64,000 bases of DNA from Paenarthrobacter nicotinovorans (GTDB lineage Bacteria > Actinomycetota > Actinomycetes > Actinomycetales > Micrococcaceae): assembly GCF_007670255.1 (NCBI RefSeq), contig NZ_SZVS01000010.1:115630-179629 (forward strand). Direction: 5' to 3'. Under the pieces are notes generated by a model. That model worked only from the letters and a program-made list of their open reading frames with translations, was not told where the DNA came from and searched no databases. A program made the translations under genes and the position numbers. Within the stretch, counting starts at the first letter, position 1, and each line of letters starts with the position of its first letter. This document shows, piece after piece, positions 52,056 to 61,347 of the stretch.

Positions 52056-53401
52056 TTGTCCAGCAGCTCATCGGCTTTGTTGGTGAAGGCGCGCGTTCCG
52101 AACATCATGATTGCTGCCAGGAAGGGCAGAACACCCAGGGCGTACACACCCATGGTTCCCGTGTCCGAGGCCGTCATTTCGTTGACCGAGGTGCGCAGGA
52201 TCGGTGCGACGAAACCGCCCAGGTTTCCCAGGGAGTTGATGAGGCCGATACCGGCCGCTGCGGCAGTTCCGGTGAGGAACGCCGTCGGGTAGGACCAGGC
52301 GATGGGACCGATCGCGAGGAAGCTGCACACCGCCAAGGTGATGAAGATGATGCCAAGCGTCGGCTGGTGGTTGGCCCCGGCCCAAGCGGAACCGAAGATG
52401 CACAGGCCCGTGGAGACGAACAACGCCGTACCCCAGCGACGCCGGCGCAGAACCGTGTTTGCTGCCTTTCCAATGAAGAAGCAGGCAAAGATGCCGAAGA
52501 ACCACGGGATGGCGGTCAGGAGTCCGACGGCGAGTCCAACCTTTTGGCCGGTCAGCTGGGACACCTGCTGCGGAAGGTAGAACGTCACGCCGTACACCGC
52601 GATCTGCAGGCAGAAGTAGATGATGGTGAAGTACCAGACCTTGCCGTTCCGCATCGAGGCGAGGACGCCGCGGGGACCGGATTCTTCCTTCACCGTGTCC
52701 TCGAGGGCCATGACATCGGTGAGGGCTCCCTTTTCTTCCTTGCTCAGGAACTTCGCGTCCTGCGGGCTGTTGATCAGGAAGAAGAAGGCGGCAATACCGG
52801 CCAGCACAGCCAGCATGCCTTCGACGAAGAACATGACCTGCCAACCAGCTACGCCCGGAACCTGGTCGCCGATGTTGATCAGCCAACCGGACAGCGGCGC
52901 ACCGATCATCTGCGAGAACGGCTGTGCCAGGTAGAAGATGGCGAACATCTTCACGCGTACCTTGTTGGGGAACCAGGCCGCCAGGAACATGATCACGCCC
53001 GGGAACAATCCGGCCTCGGTCACGCCAAGCAGGAAGCGGAGGATGATGAACGAGACTTCGCCTTGCACGAATGCGAAGCAGGCCGACACGATGCCCCACG
53101 TGACGGCGATGCGGGCCAGCCACATTTTGGCACCAAACTTGGTGAGCAGAAGGTTGCTGGGGATCTCGAACAACGCGTAGCCGATGAAGAAGATACCGGC
53201 ACCGAGCGCGTAGGCCCCGGCAGTGATGCCCTTGTCCACCCCAAGGGCGGCTTCGGCAAAACCAACGTTGGTGCGGTCAAGGAAGGCCACCACGTACAGA
53301 ATGACCAGCATGGGCATCAGCCTGAATGAAGCCTTGGATATTGCCGACTTCAAAACCGGCGAATCCAGCAACTCCTTGGTGGAAGTTGATGCGACGGACA
53401 T
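52052..53401 (-). CDS. MFS sugar/acid transporter (ACS-like family)
   Basis: 449 residues from the ATG at 53401 with GAGGAG upstream. About twelve hydrophobic segments; opening VILYVVAFLDRTNVGFAEAAL is typical of the anion:cation symporter (ACS) family that takes up sugar acids and polyols. Neighbours suggest import of the sugar handled by the operon. Confidence 0.9.
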   Translation of the reverse strand: MSVASTSTKELLDSPVLKSAISKASFRLMPMLVILYVVAFLDRTNVGFAEAALGVDKGITAGAYALGAGIFFIGYALFEIPSNLLLTKFGAKMWLARIAVTWGIVSACFAFVQGEVSFIILRFLLGVTEAGLFPGVIMFLAAWFPNKVRVKMFAIFYLAQPFSQMIGAPLSGWLINIGDQVPGVAGWQVMFFVEGMLAVLAGIAAFFFLINSPQDAKFLSKEEKGALTDVMALEDTVKEESGPRGVLASMRNGKVWYFTIIYFCLQIAVYGVTFYLPQQVSQLTGQKVGLAVGLLTAIPWFFGIFACFFIGKAANTVLRRRRWGTALFVSTGLCIFGSAWAGANHQPTLGIIFITLAVCSFLAIGPIAWSYPTAFLTGTAAAAGIGLINSLGNLGGFVAPILRTSVNEMTASDTGTMGVYALGVLPFLAAIMMFGTRAFTNKADELLDK

Positions 53402-53448
53402 TGAAACTCCTCTTTGAGTAGTCAGTTGGGGATAACCAAAGCGGGTTA

Positions 53449-53541
53449 TCAGCGCGGGAAGAGAATGAGCACTAGGCCCACGGCGCAGGCGAGCACGCCC
53501 ACGGCAAGGTAGATCTTCCGTTCTCGGGTCCAGGTCTTCAT
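53449..53541 (-). CDS. 30-residue single-span membrane peptide
   Basis: ATG at 53541, TGA at 53449. Sequence starts MKTWTRERKIYLAVGVLACA: a basic N-terminus, one hydrophobic span (about 11-28) and a short FPR end. It lies between the SDR and MFS genes of the operon, 47 bp ahead of the MFS gene. It may be a carrier-associated small protein. The Shine-Dalgarno is weak (AGGGCC). Confidence 0.5.
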   Translation of the reverse strand: MKTWTRERKIYLAVGVLACAVGLVLILFPR

Positions 53542-53552
53542 CGACGAAGGCC

Positions 53553-54317
53553 CTAGTGCATGTACAACCCGCCGTCCACATTCAGCGTCTGGCCGGAGAT
53601 GTATCCGGAGTCCTCGCTGATGAGGAAGGCGATGGCTGCGGCGATGTCGCGGGTGGAGCCGACGCGGTTCACCACGAGGTCCTTGACCAGTTCGTCCTTG
53701 CGCTCCTCGCTCAACGTGCCGCCCATGATGTCGGTGTCGATGGGGCCGGGCGAAATCGCGTTGACGGTGATGTCGTACTCCCCCAGCTCGCGGGCTGTCG
53801 CGCGGGTGAGGCCAATGACGCCTGCCTTGGCAACCGAGTACGGGGTCTTCGAGAAGGTGCCACCGCCGCGCTGCGCCGAAACGGAGGAGATGTTGACGAT
53901 GCGGCCTACGCGGTTCTTCACCATGGACTCAGCCACGCGCCGGGTGGCGTAGTGGACACCGTTGAGGTTGATGCTAAGGACCCGCTCCCATTCGGCGGGT
54001 TCAAGTTCCAGGTACCCGATGGGCGAGCTGACGCCGGCAACGTTGGCCAAGGCCACGATCTGGGGCAGCTCTGCTTCGAGCTCGTCGATGGCTGCGCGGA
54101 CCTCGGCTTCGCTGGCCACATTGGCGCCTACGCCGTGTGCCTGGACTCCGTATTCTGCGGCGATTTCCTTGGCCGCGGCCTTGCAGGCGGCGTCATCGAG
54201 GTCGATGATGCCGATGTTCCAGCCCTGGGCGGCCAAGTAGTTGACGGTCGCGCGGCCAATGCCACGTTCGGAGACAGCTCCGGTAACGATTGCCGTCCGT
54301 GATGCGGGAAAAGTCAT
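53553..54317 (-). CDS. SDR-family dehydrogenase
   Basis: 254 residues, classical SDR: IVTGAVSERGIGRATV, IIDLDD (NAD-binding Asp), NVAGVSS, ISSVSAQRGG with the Ser, PYSVAKAGV with YxxxK and SPGPIDTDI. It probably oxidises or reduces the polyol or ketose of the operon. A 12-bp gap to the preceding dehydrogenase gene. Confidence 0.9.
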   Translation of the reverse strand: MTFPASRTAIVTGAVSERGIGRATVNYLAAQGWNIGIIDLDDAACKAAAKEIAAEYGVQAHGVGANVASEAEVRAAIDELEAELPQIVALANVAGVSSPIGYLELEPAEWERVLSINLNGVHYATRRVAESMVKNRVGRIVNISSVSAQRGGGTFSKTPYSVAKAGVIGLTRATARELGEYDITVNAISPGPIDTDIMGGTLSEERKDELVKDLVVNRVGSTRDIAAAIAFLISEDSGYISGQTLNVDGGLYMH

Positions 54318-54329
54318 GTGTTTCTCCTG

Positions 54330-55298
54330 TTAGTTGATAGGTGCCGGGCCGAGCTCTTCAATGAGCTTCTGCATGGCGACGTAGGCCTTGTTGCGGTAGG
54401 CGATGAGTTCCGGGGTCCGTTCGGCGGGAACGTTGAGGAAGCCCGCCCCGGTCTTGGTCCCGAGCTTGCCGGCCTCGACCAGGTCGGAGAGGATCTTCGG
54501 CGTCGCAAAACGCTCCGGGAAGCCGGTCTGCAGCGACTTGTAGCAGAAGTTGTAGACATCCAGGCCCGCCATGTCGGCGATGGCGAACGGCCCGAAGAAC
54601 GGCAGGCGGAAGCCGAACGTCGTACGGACCAGGGTGTCGACGTCGTCCGCTGTTGCGATGCCCTGCTCCACCAGCTGCGCCGCTTCGTGGAACAGCGCGT
54701 ACTGCAGGCGGTTCAGCACGAAGCCGGTGACATCCTTGACGACGGCCGTCTGCTTGCCGGCGGCGTGGACCAGGTCACAGGAGGCGGAGACCGTGGCGGC
54801 CGAAGTGCCCGCGTGCGGGATGACCTCGACGCCGGGAATGAACGGCGAGGGGTTGGAAAAGTGCACGCCCAGGAAGCGCCCCGGATTGGTGACGGCCTCG
54901 GCCAGGGCAGCAATGGAGATGGTGGACGTGTTGGAGCCGATCAGGGCGTCCGGGCGGGCTGCCGCACTGATCCGGGCGAGGGTCTGGTGCTTGATTTCCA
55001 GGACCTCGGGAACGCACTCCTCGATGAAGTCAGCGTCCGCAACGGCTTCCTCGATGTCCTTTGCAGCCCACAGGTTCTGCTTGAGGATCTCCGTCGAACC
55101 CTTCGGGAAGAGCCCGTCGGCGATGAACTGCTCCGACTCTTCCAGCAAACGCTCGTAGTTCTTCTGCGCTACCTCGGCAGAAACGTCGGCCAGGGCAACG
55201 CGGGCGCCACCAAGCGCCAGGACCTGGGCGATGCCGCCGCCCATGTAGCCGGAGCCGACGACGGCGATCTTCCGGGCTTGGTTTTCTGGTGTAGTCAT
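54330..55298 (-). CDS. 3-hydroxyacyl-CoA-dehydrogenase-like enzyme
   Basis: 322 residues. Rossmann VVGSGYMGGGIAQVLALGG, EECVPEVLEIKH with the conserved Glu, SNTSTISI and the HFSNPSPFIPGVEV active-site loop with the His, then the two-helix C-terminal domain. Members with sugar substrates (L-gulonate 3-dehydrogenase and related) exist, and the operon context makes a hydroxy-acid or sugar substrate more likely than an acyl-CoA. Confidence 0.88.
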   Translation of the reverse strand: MTTPENQARKIAVVGSGYMGGGIAQVLALGGARVALADVSAEVAQKNYERLLEESEQFIADGLFPKGSTEILKQNLWAAKDIEEAVADADFIEECVPEVLEIKHQTLARISAAARPDALIGSNTSTISIAALAEAVTNPGRFLGVHFSNPSPFIPGVEVIPHAGTSAATVSASCDLVHAAGKQTAVVKDVTGFVLNRLQYALFHEAAQLVEQGIATADDVDTLVRTTFGFRLPFFGPFAIADMAGLDVYNFCYKSLQTGFPERFATPKILSDLVEAGKLGTKTGAGFLNVPAERTPELIAYRNKAYVAMQKLIEELGPAPIN

Positions 55299-55301
55299 TG
55301 A

Positions 55302-55784
55302 TCAGACCGCCTTTGTGTAGTCGGGTTCGTAAGAGCAGATGGCGTCCACCTTTGCGGCGGAGGCGGAATTCTCGTCAAAGCGGTGTCCGAGCCATTCGCC
55401 CACCAGCTTTTTGGCCAATTCCAGTCCGATGACGCGCTGGCCGAGGGTCAGGACCTGGGCATTGTTGCTCAGGACGGAACGCTCCACGGAGTAGGAATCG
55501 TGGGCCGTGACGGCGCGGATGCCGGGAACCTTGTTTGCCGCGATGGCTACGCCGAGTCCCGTGCCGCAGATCAGCAGCGCCCGGTCTGCTTCGCCTTCGG
55601 CCACCTTGCGGGCGGCATCGACGGCGACGTGCGGGTAGGCGGTGGAATCGTCCGGTCCCACGCCGACGTCTGTCACGGACGCGACGCGCGGGTCAGCTTC
55701 CAACAGTGCCAGGAGGGCGTTCTTGTATTCCACGCCGGCCTCGTCATTGCCGACGACGATGCGCCAGCCTTGGGTGTTGCTCAT
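55302..55784 (-). CDS. rpiB: RpiB/LacAB-family sugar phosphate isomerase
   Basis: 160 residues with the RpiB signatures [32 protein letters not shown] (catalytic Cys) and [15 protein letters not shown]. RpiB members isomerise ribose 5-phosphate or other aldose phosphates, for instance erythrulose 4-phosphate in tetritol pathways. Gaps of only three bases to both neighbours. Confidence 0.92.
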   Translation of the reverse strand: MSNTQGWRIVVGNDEAGVEYKNALLALLEADPRVASVTDVGVGPDDSTAYPHVAVDAARKVAEGEADRALLICGTGLGVAIAANKVPGIRAVTAHDSYSVERSVLSNNAQVLTLGQRVIGLELAKKLVGEWLGHRFDENSASAAKVDAICSYEPDYTKAV

Positions 55785-55787
55785 TCT

Positions 55788-57536
55788 TCAGGCTCCGTTT
55801 CCAGCCGGTGCAGCGGTGGTTGCAGCGGCAAGTTGTGAATCGATGAATTGTGAGATCCGTGCGGCGATCAGTCCGAAGGACACAGCGCCGGGATCCGGGT
55901 GGCCGAGGCTCTTCTCGGCGAGGGGACGTGCCCGGCCCTTCAGTGGCCGGAGCTCCGCGGTTTTCGCGGCAGCGGACTCGGCCGCCGCAGCCGCAACTGC
56001 CAGCGCCCTGTCAACGGGAGCACCGCCGTCGAGCTCTGCCAGGAAGGCATCGCGGAACGGAAGGAGCGCGTCCACCATGGTTTTGTCGCCCGGCTCCGCT
56101 TTGCCGAGTTCGGTGATGGCACCGGCGAAGGCTTTCACCGCAGCGGCTGCGTCCTCGGCGCTGTAGGAGTCCCGGTTTCCGAGCGCTTGCCCGGCCGCAA
56201 TGACGGCCGAACCCCACAGGGCTCCCGAGGTGCCGCCGGCACGCTCGCTCCAGGCCTCGCCGGCACTGGCCAGCACCCGCGCCACCGACGAACCGCCGGC
56301 GGCTTTCCCAGCAGCAGCGGCTGCGTCGACCCCGCGGCGCATGCCGATACCGTGGTCGCCATCGCCGGCAATGGCGTCCAGTTTGCCGAGTTCTTCTTCA
56401 TGCTCGACGACGACGTCCCTCACCTGGGCGAGGATCGCCACGGCCTGCTCCCCAAGTTCCGCCGCGGCCCGGGTGGGCTGCTCGACGTCGGAGGCTTCGG
56501 CGTCGTCCGTCAACGCAGTGGTGCGCGCCGCGCGGGGTGCCATGCTGCCCTTGCGGAAAGCGGGGGTGTCGGCGGGCGCGGACCAGTACTGTTCCAGTTC
56601 CTCGTCCAGCCACAGGAGCGTCAGCGACAGGCCTGACATGTCCAGGCTGGTCACCAGCTCCCCGCACTCGGGCTCGACGACCGTCAGCCCGGCAGCTGCC
56701 AGGAGCTTCTCGATCTTGCCGAACAGCAGGAAAAGTTCGTCGTACTTGACGGTGCCAAGCCCGTTGACGATGGCCACCACGCGCTCTCCTGCGTCCTCGG
56801 GCTTGTCAGCCAGCAGCTTCGACACCAGGAGTTCGGCGAGTTCGGATGCCGTGGGCATGGGGTGTTCGGAGATCCCGGGTTCGCCGTGAATGCCCAAGCC
56901 GAGGGACATCTGCCCCGCGGGAACGTGGAACAGCGGGTCCTTGGCGCCCGGCAACGTGCAGCCGTCAAAGGCCACGCCGAGGGAGCGCGTGCGGTAGTTG
57001 GTCTTGATGGCCAAACGCTCGACGCCGTCAAGGTCCAGTCCCGCTTCTGCGGCGGCTCCTGCGATCTTGAAAACGGTGAGGTCTCCGGCAATGCCGCGGC
57101 GCTTTTCCAGCTGTTCGATCGGAGCGCTGGCAATGTCATCCGTAACGGTGACGGTGCGGGTCTCGATGCCCTCGGCATTGAGCCGAAGCTGGGCCTGGCC
57201 GAAGTGGAGGACGTCGCCGGCGTAGTTACCGTAGCTCAGCAGCACACCGCCGCCTGCATTGGCGGCCTTGGCCACGCGGTACACCTGGCCTGCTGCGGGA
57301 GAGGCGAACATGTTCCCGCACGCCGAGCCTGCAGCCAGGCCCGGACCGACGAGCCCGGCAAAGGCCGGGTAATGTCCGGACCCTCCACCAACCACCAACG
57401 CTACCTGGCCTGCAGGTACCTCAGTGGAGCGCACCACGCCGCCATCCACCCTGGCTACCTACGAGCGGTTGGCTGCAACGAAACCATCCAGGGCTTCGTC
57501 GGCAAAGTCCGCCGCGTCATCGAAAATCCGCGTCAC
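55788..57536 (-). pseudogene. DhaK-DhaL fused dihydroxyacetone-type kinase with in-frame TAG at codon 26
   Basis: 583 codons from the GTG at 57536, which overlaps the stop of the previous gene by four bases (GTGA). DhaK region: GGGSGHYPAF at 50-55 and catalytic His217 (LGIHGEPG). DhaL region: DGDHG at 392-396 and GGTSGALWG. Codon 26 is TAG (57459-57461), where homologues have Tyr or similar (NRS-stop-VARVDGGVV). The frame is otherwise intact, with a GTG at 57447-57449 four codons later that could restart translation and give a 553-residue form keeping all catalytic residues. Such kinases act on dihydroxyacetone or erythrulose. Confidence 0.85.
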
Positions 57537-58540
57537 TTCACCGCTCCTGCCAACTCTGCAGCCGGCTGCTGGCGGCCCTGTGCGACCTGGCTTGTGCCCA
57601 GCGCGTAGCCCTCGGTCTTGGGCAGGACATGGCGGCGCAGGTATTCCTGGTTGCTGGCGGTGACGCTGAGGCCGTCGCCACCGTAGTGTTCGGTGCAGAG
57701 GATGCCCTGGAAGCCCACGGACAGCGCAAACTTGAAGGCTTCACGGTAGTTGATGAGTCCGCTTTCCATGGGGGCGGGCATGGTGATGTAACTGTCGCGG
57801 GCCACGTCCTCATCGCGGATGTAGTTCTTCATGTGCCAGTAGTTGGAATATGGCAGGGTCTTGGCCACCATTTCGCGCCAGTCCTCGATGGGCCGGTGAA
57901 GTCGGATGAGGTTGCCAAGGTCCGGGTTGAGGCCAACGTTGTCCAGGCCGATGTCCTGTACCAATTGGACGGAGGAGTCGGCGGTGCCGAGGTAGGTGTC
58001 CTCATACATCTCCAGGGACAGCAGGATCCCGGCCTCGGCGGCGTGCTGGCCGAGCTCACGGATGCGGGAGACGGCGTTGCCCCATGCTTCCTTGTCCCCC
58101 ACGGGGTCCTTGTATCCCTCCACGGTCCAGAACCACAGCTGTTTCTGCTGCTCCGGCGTAATGGCCTGGTGGAGGCCGATCGAGACTACCTCGCAGCCGA
58201 GTTCGGCGGCGGCGTCGATGGTCCGGTGGCTGTAGGCGAGGTTCCCGGCCCAATCCGTGGTGTGGATGACGCTGCGGCGGATGGCTGAGATGACCGGCGT
58301 CCCGATGCCTACGTGCTCGGCGGTCTGCTTGAACTCTGCGAGGCGTTCCTTGCTGAGATCGCCCGGACGCACCCAGCTGTCGGTGAGATCGGCGTTGGTG
58401 AAACCCGCGTCCTTGACTTCCTGGAGGACGTCGGCCCAGACGGAAGCGTCGGCGTCGTTGATGTCCTTGCCCGTTTGGTCGGTGCCGGGGAACTGCAGGA
58501 GGGCCGCGGTGACGGGCCAATTCTCGGCGGTATACGCCAT
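57533..58540 (-). CDS. TIM-barrel sugar phosphate isomerase/epimerase-like protein
   Basis: 335 residues from the ATG at 58540 with GAAGGAG upstream. Xylose-isomerase-like AP-endonuclease-2 fold: LLSLEMYEDTYLGTADSS, NVGLNPDLGN with the metal ligand Asp, and YWHMKNYI, GILCTEHYGGDG with further ligands. First gene of the operon. Probably an isomerase or epimerase of the sugar substrate. Confidence 0.85.
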   Translation of the reverse strand: MAYTAENWPVTAALLQFPGTDQTGKDINDADASVWADVLQEVKDAGFTNADLTDSWVRPGDLSKERLAEFKQTAEHVGIGTPVISAIRRSVIHTTDWAGNLAYSHRTIDAAAELGCEVVSIGLHQAITPEQQKQLWFWTVEGYKDPVGDKEAWGNAVSRIRELGQHAAEAGILLSLEMYEDTYLGTADSSVQLVQDIGLDNVGLNPDLGNLIRLHRPIEDWREMVAKTLPYSNYWHMKNYIRDEDVARDSYITMPAPMESGLINYREAFKFALSVGFQGILCTEHYGGDGLSVTASNQEYLRRHVLPKTEGYALGTSQVAQGRQQPAAELAGAVK

Positions 58541-58568
58541 GATGATCACTCCTTCGTGGAATCCTGTT

Positions 58569-58578
58569 TCCTATAGGA
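58569..58578. promoter_or_regulatory. TCCTATAGGA operator of the sugar operon
   Basis: A perfect 10-bp palindrome 29 bp upstream of the first operon gene. The same 10-mer lies at 59416-59425, nine bases before the GntR start. A half-similar TCCTATATG occurs at about 58626. Likely site of the GntR protein. Confidence 0.7.
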
Positions 58579-58661
58579 TTTACGAACACGAAGGAACTGT
58601 CAAGCCTTTTCGGAAACTTCCTGCATCCTATATGTCTTACATATGTTCGTGAAGAGGGTCA

Positions 58662-58695
58662 CAAAAAAGGCCCGCCGGCATGTCCGGCGAGCCTT
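58662..58695 (-). terminator. Terminator of the GntR gene
   Basis: AAGGCTCGCCGG and its complement (one mismatch) with loop, then six T on the minus strand (58663-58668). Directly after the GntR stop. Confidence 0.85.
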
Positions 58696-58708
58696 GCTTG
58701 GCAGATGA

Positions 58709-59407
58709 CTATTCCTCGGGCGCGTCAGCCATTGCCCGCCCCCGGACGTTCTCCACGTGGGCGACCATTGCCTGTGCCGCCTTTTCCGGATCGCCGCCCG
58801 TCAGGGCGTCCAGCACGGCTTGGTGCTCGGAGATCGCCTGTTCGGCATCAGTAATGCCCACTCCCCCGAACAAGCGGAAACGCTGGACCTGCCCGCCCAA
58901 GGTGTTGTATGCCGCCAGGAGGAATTGGTTGTTGGCCTGGGCGGCGATGAGCTGGTGAAACCGTTCGTCAGCCTCGAGATAGCTCCGGTATTCGGCGAAC
59001 GTTCCGCCCCTCGGAGCCGTCTTCAAGTCCTCCACAGCCTGCTTCAGGGCATCGAGGCCCTCCTGCGTCATCCGCGAACACGCCAACCTGGCATTCACTG
59101 GTTCAATCGAAAGCCGCGCTTCCATGAGTTCAGCAAAGTCCTCGCGGGTGAAAACCGGAGCAACCCGGTACCCCTTGAGCGCGACGCGACGAACCATGCC
59201 CGTATGCTCCAGCCGGGCCAGCGCCTCCCGCACTGGCGTAGGCGAGACATCCAGTTCCCGCGCCATCCCGTCGATGCTGACGGCAGCTCCCGGTTTCAAA
59301 CGGCCATCCATGAGCCATTCGAGCAGCGCTTCATACACGTGGTCCGCCAGAACTTGGCGACTGACAGGAAAGCCGGGGCGGGCGACTGCCGGCGAAGGTT
59401 CAGACAT
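58709..59407 (-). CDS. GntR-family regulator (FadR subfamily)
   Basis: 232 residues. The winged helix contains DGMARELDVSPTPVREALARLEHTGMV; the FCD ligand domain (about 90-225) has the Asp/His metal pattern (ADERFHQLIAAQANN, ISEHQAVLDAL). It sits upstream of the sugar operon on the same strand but with its own terminator. The shared TCCTATAGGA boxes suggest control of itself and the operon. Confidence 0.92.
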   Translation of the reverse strand: MSEPSPAVARPGFPVSRQVLADHVYEALLEWLMDGRLKPGAAVSIDGMARELDVSPTPVREALARLEHTGMVRRVALKGYRVAPVFTREDFAELMEARLSIEPVNARLACSRMTQEGLDALKQAVEDLKTAPRGGTFAEYRSYLEADERFHQLIAAQANNQFLLAAYNTLGGQVQRFRLFGGVGITDAEQAISEHQAVLDALTGGDPEKAAQAMVAHVENVRGRAMADAPEE

Positions 59408-59415
59408 GCCACAAA

Positions 59416-59425
59416 TCCTATAGGA
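59416..59425. promoter_or_regulatory. TCCTATAGGA operator upstream of GntR gene
   Basis: Same palindrome as at 58569-58578, ending 18 bases and starting nine bases from the GntR ATG. Fits autorepression. Confidence 0.7.
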
Positions 59426-59482
59426 ACGCGAGCCGTCGGTCGGTAAGGAGACGACGTCACATTCCGCCCGGCTTGTGAGCTT

Positions 59483-59537
59483 AAAGCACGACGTCGGCAG
59501 TCGCCATTCGGGAAAAGGCGCGCCGACGTCGTGCTTT
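59483..59537 (-). terminator. Terminator downstream of Old Yellow Enzyme gene
   Basis: Perfect 16-bp arms at 59483-59498 and 59522-59537 with a 23-base loop, ending in TTT. Shares the GCACGACG core with the terminator at 19445-19483. Confidence 0.75.
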
Positions 59538-59545
59538 TGCTGCTG

Positions 59546-60616
59546 TTAGTTCGCGTAGAACGGGTAGTCCGTGTATCCCTCGGCGCCGTCAGCGTAGAAC
59601 GTGGCCGGGTTGGGCTCGTTCAGCGGCAGGCTGTCACGCCAGCGACGGGCCAGATCGGGGTTGGCGATGGCCGGGCGGCCAACCACGACGGCGTCAGCGA
59701 GGCCTTCTTCGATGATGGCGAAGGCTTCGTCGCGGGTGGTGATCTCGCTGAAGCCGGTGTTCACCAGGAAAGTTCCGTTGAAACGTTCACGGAGGTCCTG
59801 GACCAGGGATCCCTTGGGCTCGTGGTGCAGGATGCTCAGGTACGCCAGGTTGAGTGGCGCAATGGTGTCCACCAGAACCTCGTACGTTGCCCGGACATCG
59901 GCGGCATCCGTTTCGGCGATTCCCTGGACGTTGTGCTCCGGGGAAATCCGGATACCCACACGGTTGGCCCCCAAGGCCTCCACCACCGCGTTGACCGTCT
60001 CGATGACGAACCGTGCACGGTTTTCCGGGGAACCACCGTAGCTGTCGGTACGGACATTGGAGTTCGGGGCAAGGAATTCATGCAGGAGGTAGCCGTTGGC
60101 GGAGTGGAGTTCAACGCCGTCGAAGCCTGCCTCAATCGCATTCTTGGAGGCGGTGACGATTTCCTGGATCACTCCGGGCAGTTCGTCCGTGCGCAGTTCG
60201 CGCGGCACCGGGTAGGCCTGCTTGCCGTTGGGGGTGCGGACCTCGCCCTCGATGGCGACGGCGCTGGGGCCGACAATTTCGTGGCCACCGGTGATGTCGG
60301 CGTGCGACACGCGTCCGCCGTGCATGATCTGGGCGAACATCCGACCACCCTCGGCGTGGACTGCGTCAGTGACCTTCTTCCAGCCAGCGACCTGCTCATC
60401 TGTGACAAGACCGGGCTGGCCGGGGTAGGACTGACCGGCACGGGCCGGGTAGGTTCCTTCGCTGACGATCAGGCCCAGGGAGGCGCGCTGGCGGTAGTGC
60501 TCAGCGATCAGATCGTTCGGAACGCCATCCTGGCCTGCGCGCAGGCGAGTCAACGGGGCCATCACCAGTCGGTTGGAAAGCTCCAGCTCGCCAAGGGCCA
60601 AGGGGGAAAACAGCAT
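59546..60616 (-). CDS. Old Yellow Enzyme-family NADH:flavin oxidoreductase
   Basis: 356 residues. OYE features: LFSPLALGELELSNRLVMAPLTRLRA, AQIMHGGRVSH, the substrate-binding HSANGYLLHEFL (His-x-x-Asn), and RTDSYGGSPENRARF. FMN-dependent reduction of activated alkenes or nitro compounds (NemA-like). Single gene with its own terminator. Confidence 0.93.
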   Translation of the reverse strand: MLFSPLALGELELSNRLVMAPLTRLRAGQDGVPNDLIAEHYRQRASLGLIVSEGTYPARAGQSYPGQPGLVTDEQVAGWKKVTDAVHAEGGRMFAQIMHGGRVSHADITGGHEIVGPSAVAIEGEVRTPNGKQAYPVPRELRTDELPGVIQEIVTASKNAIEAGFDGVELHSANGYLLHEFLAPNSNVRTDSYGGSPENRARFVIETVNAVVEALGANRVGIRISPEHNVQGIAETDAADVRATYEVLVDTIAPLNLAYLSILHHEPKGSLVQDLRERFNGTFLVNTGFSEITTRDEAFAIIEEGLADAVVVGRPAIANPDLARRWRDSLPLNEPNPATFYADGAEGYTDYPFYAN

Positions 60617-60702
60617 GCGCGGTTCCTTTCAGGATGAATCAGGTTCACCATGCGTAACTGTGCCGCGTCTGCAACTATTCCGGGTGAGGCGCAGATCACA
60701 CC

Positions 60703-61320
60703 CTACTTGGTCAGATCCCTCATTGACTCGTCGAAGCATTCGCACAGGGCAAGGACTGCCACCAGGTGCGCCTCCTCGGCGTGCGGCGGGTCCGTGTTGA
60801 TGTTGATTGCCTCATTGACGGATTGCGCCAGGTCCTTGGACTCCCGTCCGGTCAGTGCCCACACCTTGGCGCCTGCAGATTTGGCTGCGGCAGCGGCGTC
60901 GCGGAGGTCATCCGTGATTCCCTTGGCAGCCAGCAGCACCACAATGTCTCCACGCTTGACCACCGACGGAATCTGGCTGCTGATGGTCTCCCCGGCATCC
61001 TTGTTGGCCACGATGGCCTTGAAGGAGCCGGGGTTCCCACCGTGATCATGGGCGGCATCGTGGGCAGTGAGTTCAGAGGCGAAGCGTTGTGCTTCATGGG
61101 CGGAACCGTCGCTTCCGGCGGCGAACACCCGGCCGCCACGAAGCCTGGCCCTGGCCAGTTCCTCGCCCCATTCGGCAAGCCGCGACGATTCCCGACGCAG
61201 GGCCGCTACGGCTGGCCCGATCTCGCCAAGGTGACCCAGGACAACGTCCACTGCATGTCGGTTGATCTTCGAATCAGTCGCACGGATTGACTGGCCTGTC
61301 CGCCTCACCACGATACTCAC
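60703..61320 (-). CDS. SIS-domain protein (GmhA-like)
   Basis: 205 residues with a sugar isomerase (SIS) fold: GGRVFAAGSDGSAHEAQRFASELT (phosphosugar-binding Ser), RGDIVVLLAAKGITDDLRDAA, and VWALTGRESKDLAQ. Resembles phosphoheptose isomerase-like SIS proteins; the exact substrate is unknown. Single gene. Confidence 0.85.
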   Translation of the reverse strand: MSIVVRRTGQSIRATDSKINRHAVDVVLGHLGEIGPAVAALRRESSRLAEWGEELARARLRGGRVFAAGSDGSAHEAQRFASELTAHDAAHDHGGNPGSFKAIVANKDAGETISSQIPSVVKRGDIVVLLAAKGITDDLRDAAAAAKSAGAKVWALTGRESKDLAQSVNEAININTDPPHAEEAHLVAVLALCECFDESMRDLTK

Positions 61321-61347
61321 TTCCTTACCTCCGCTTCGTCGTTGAAA

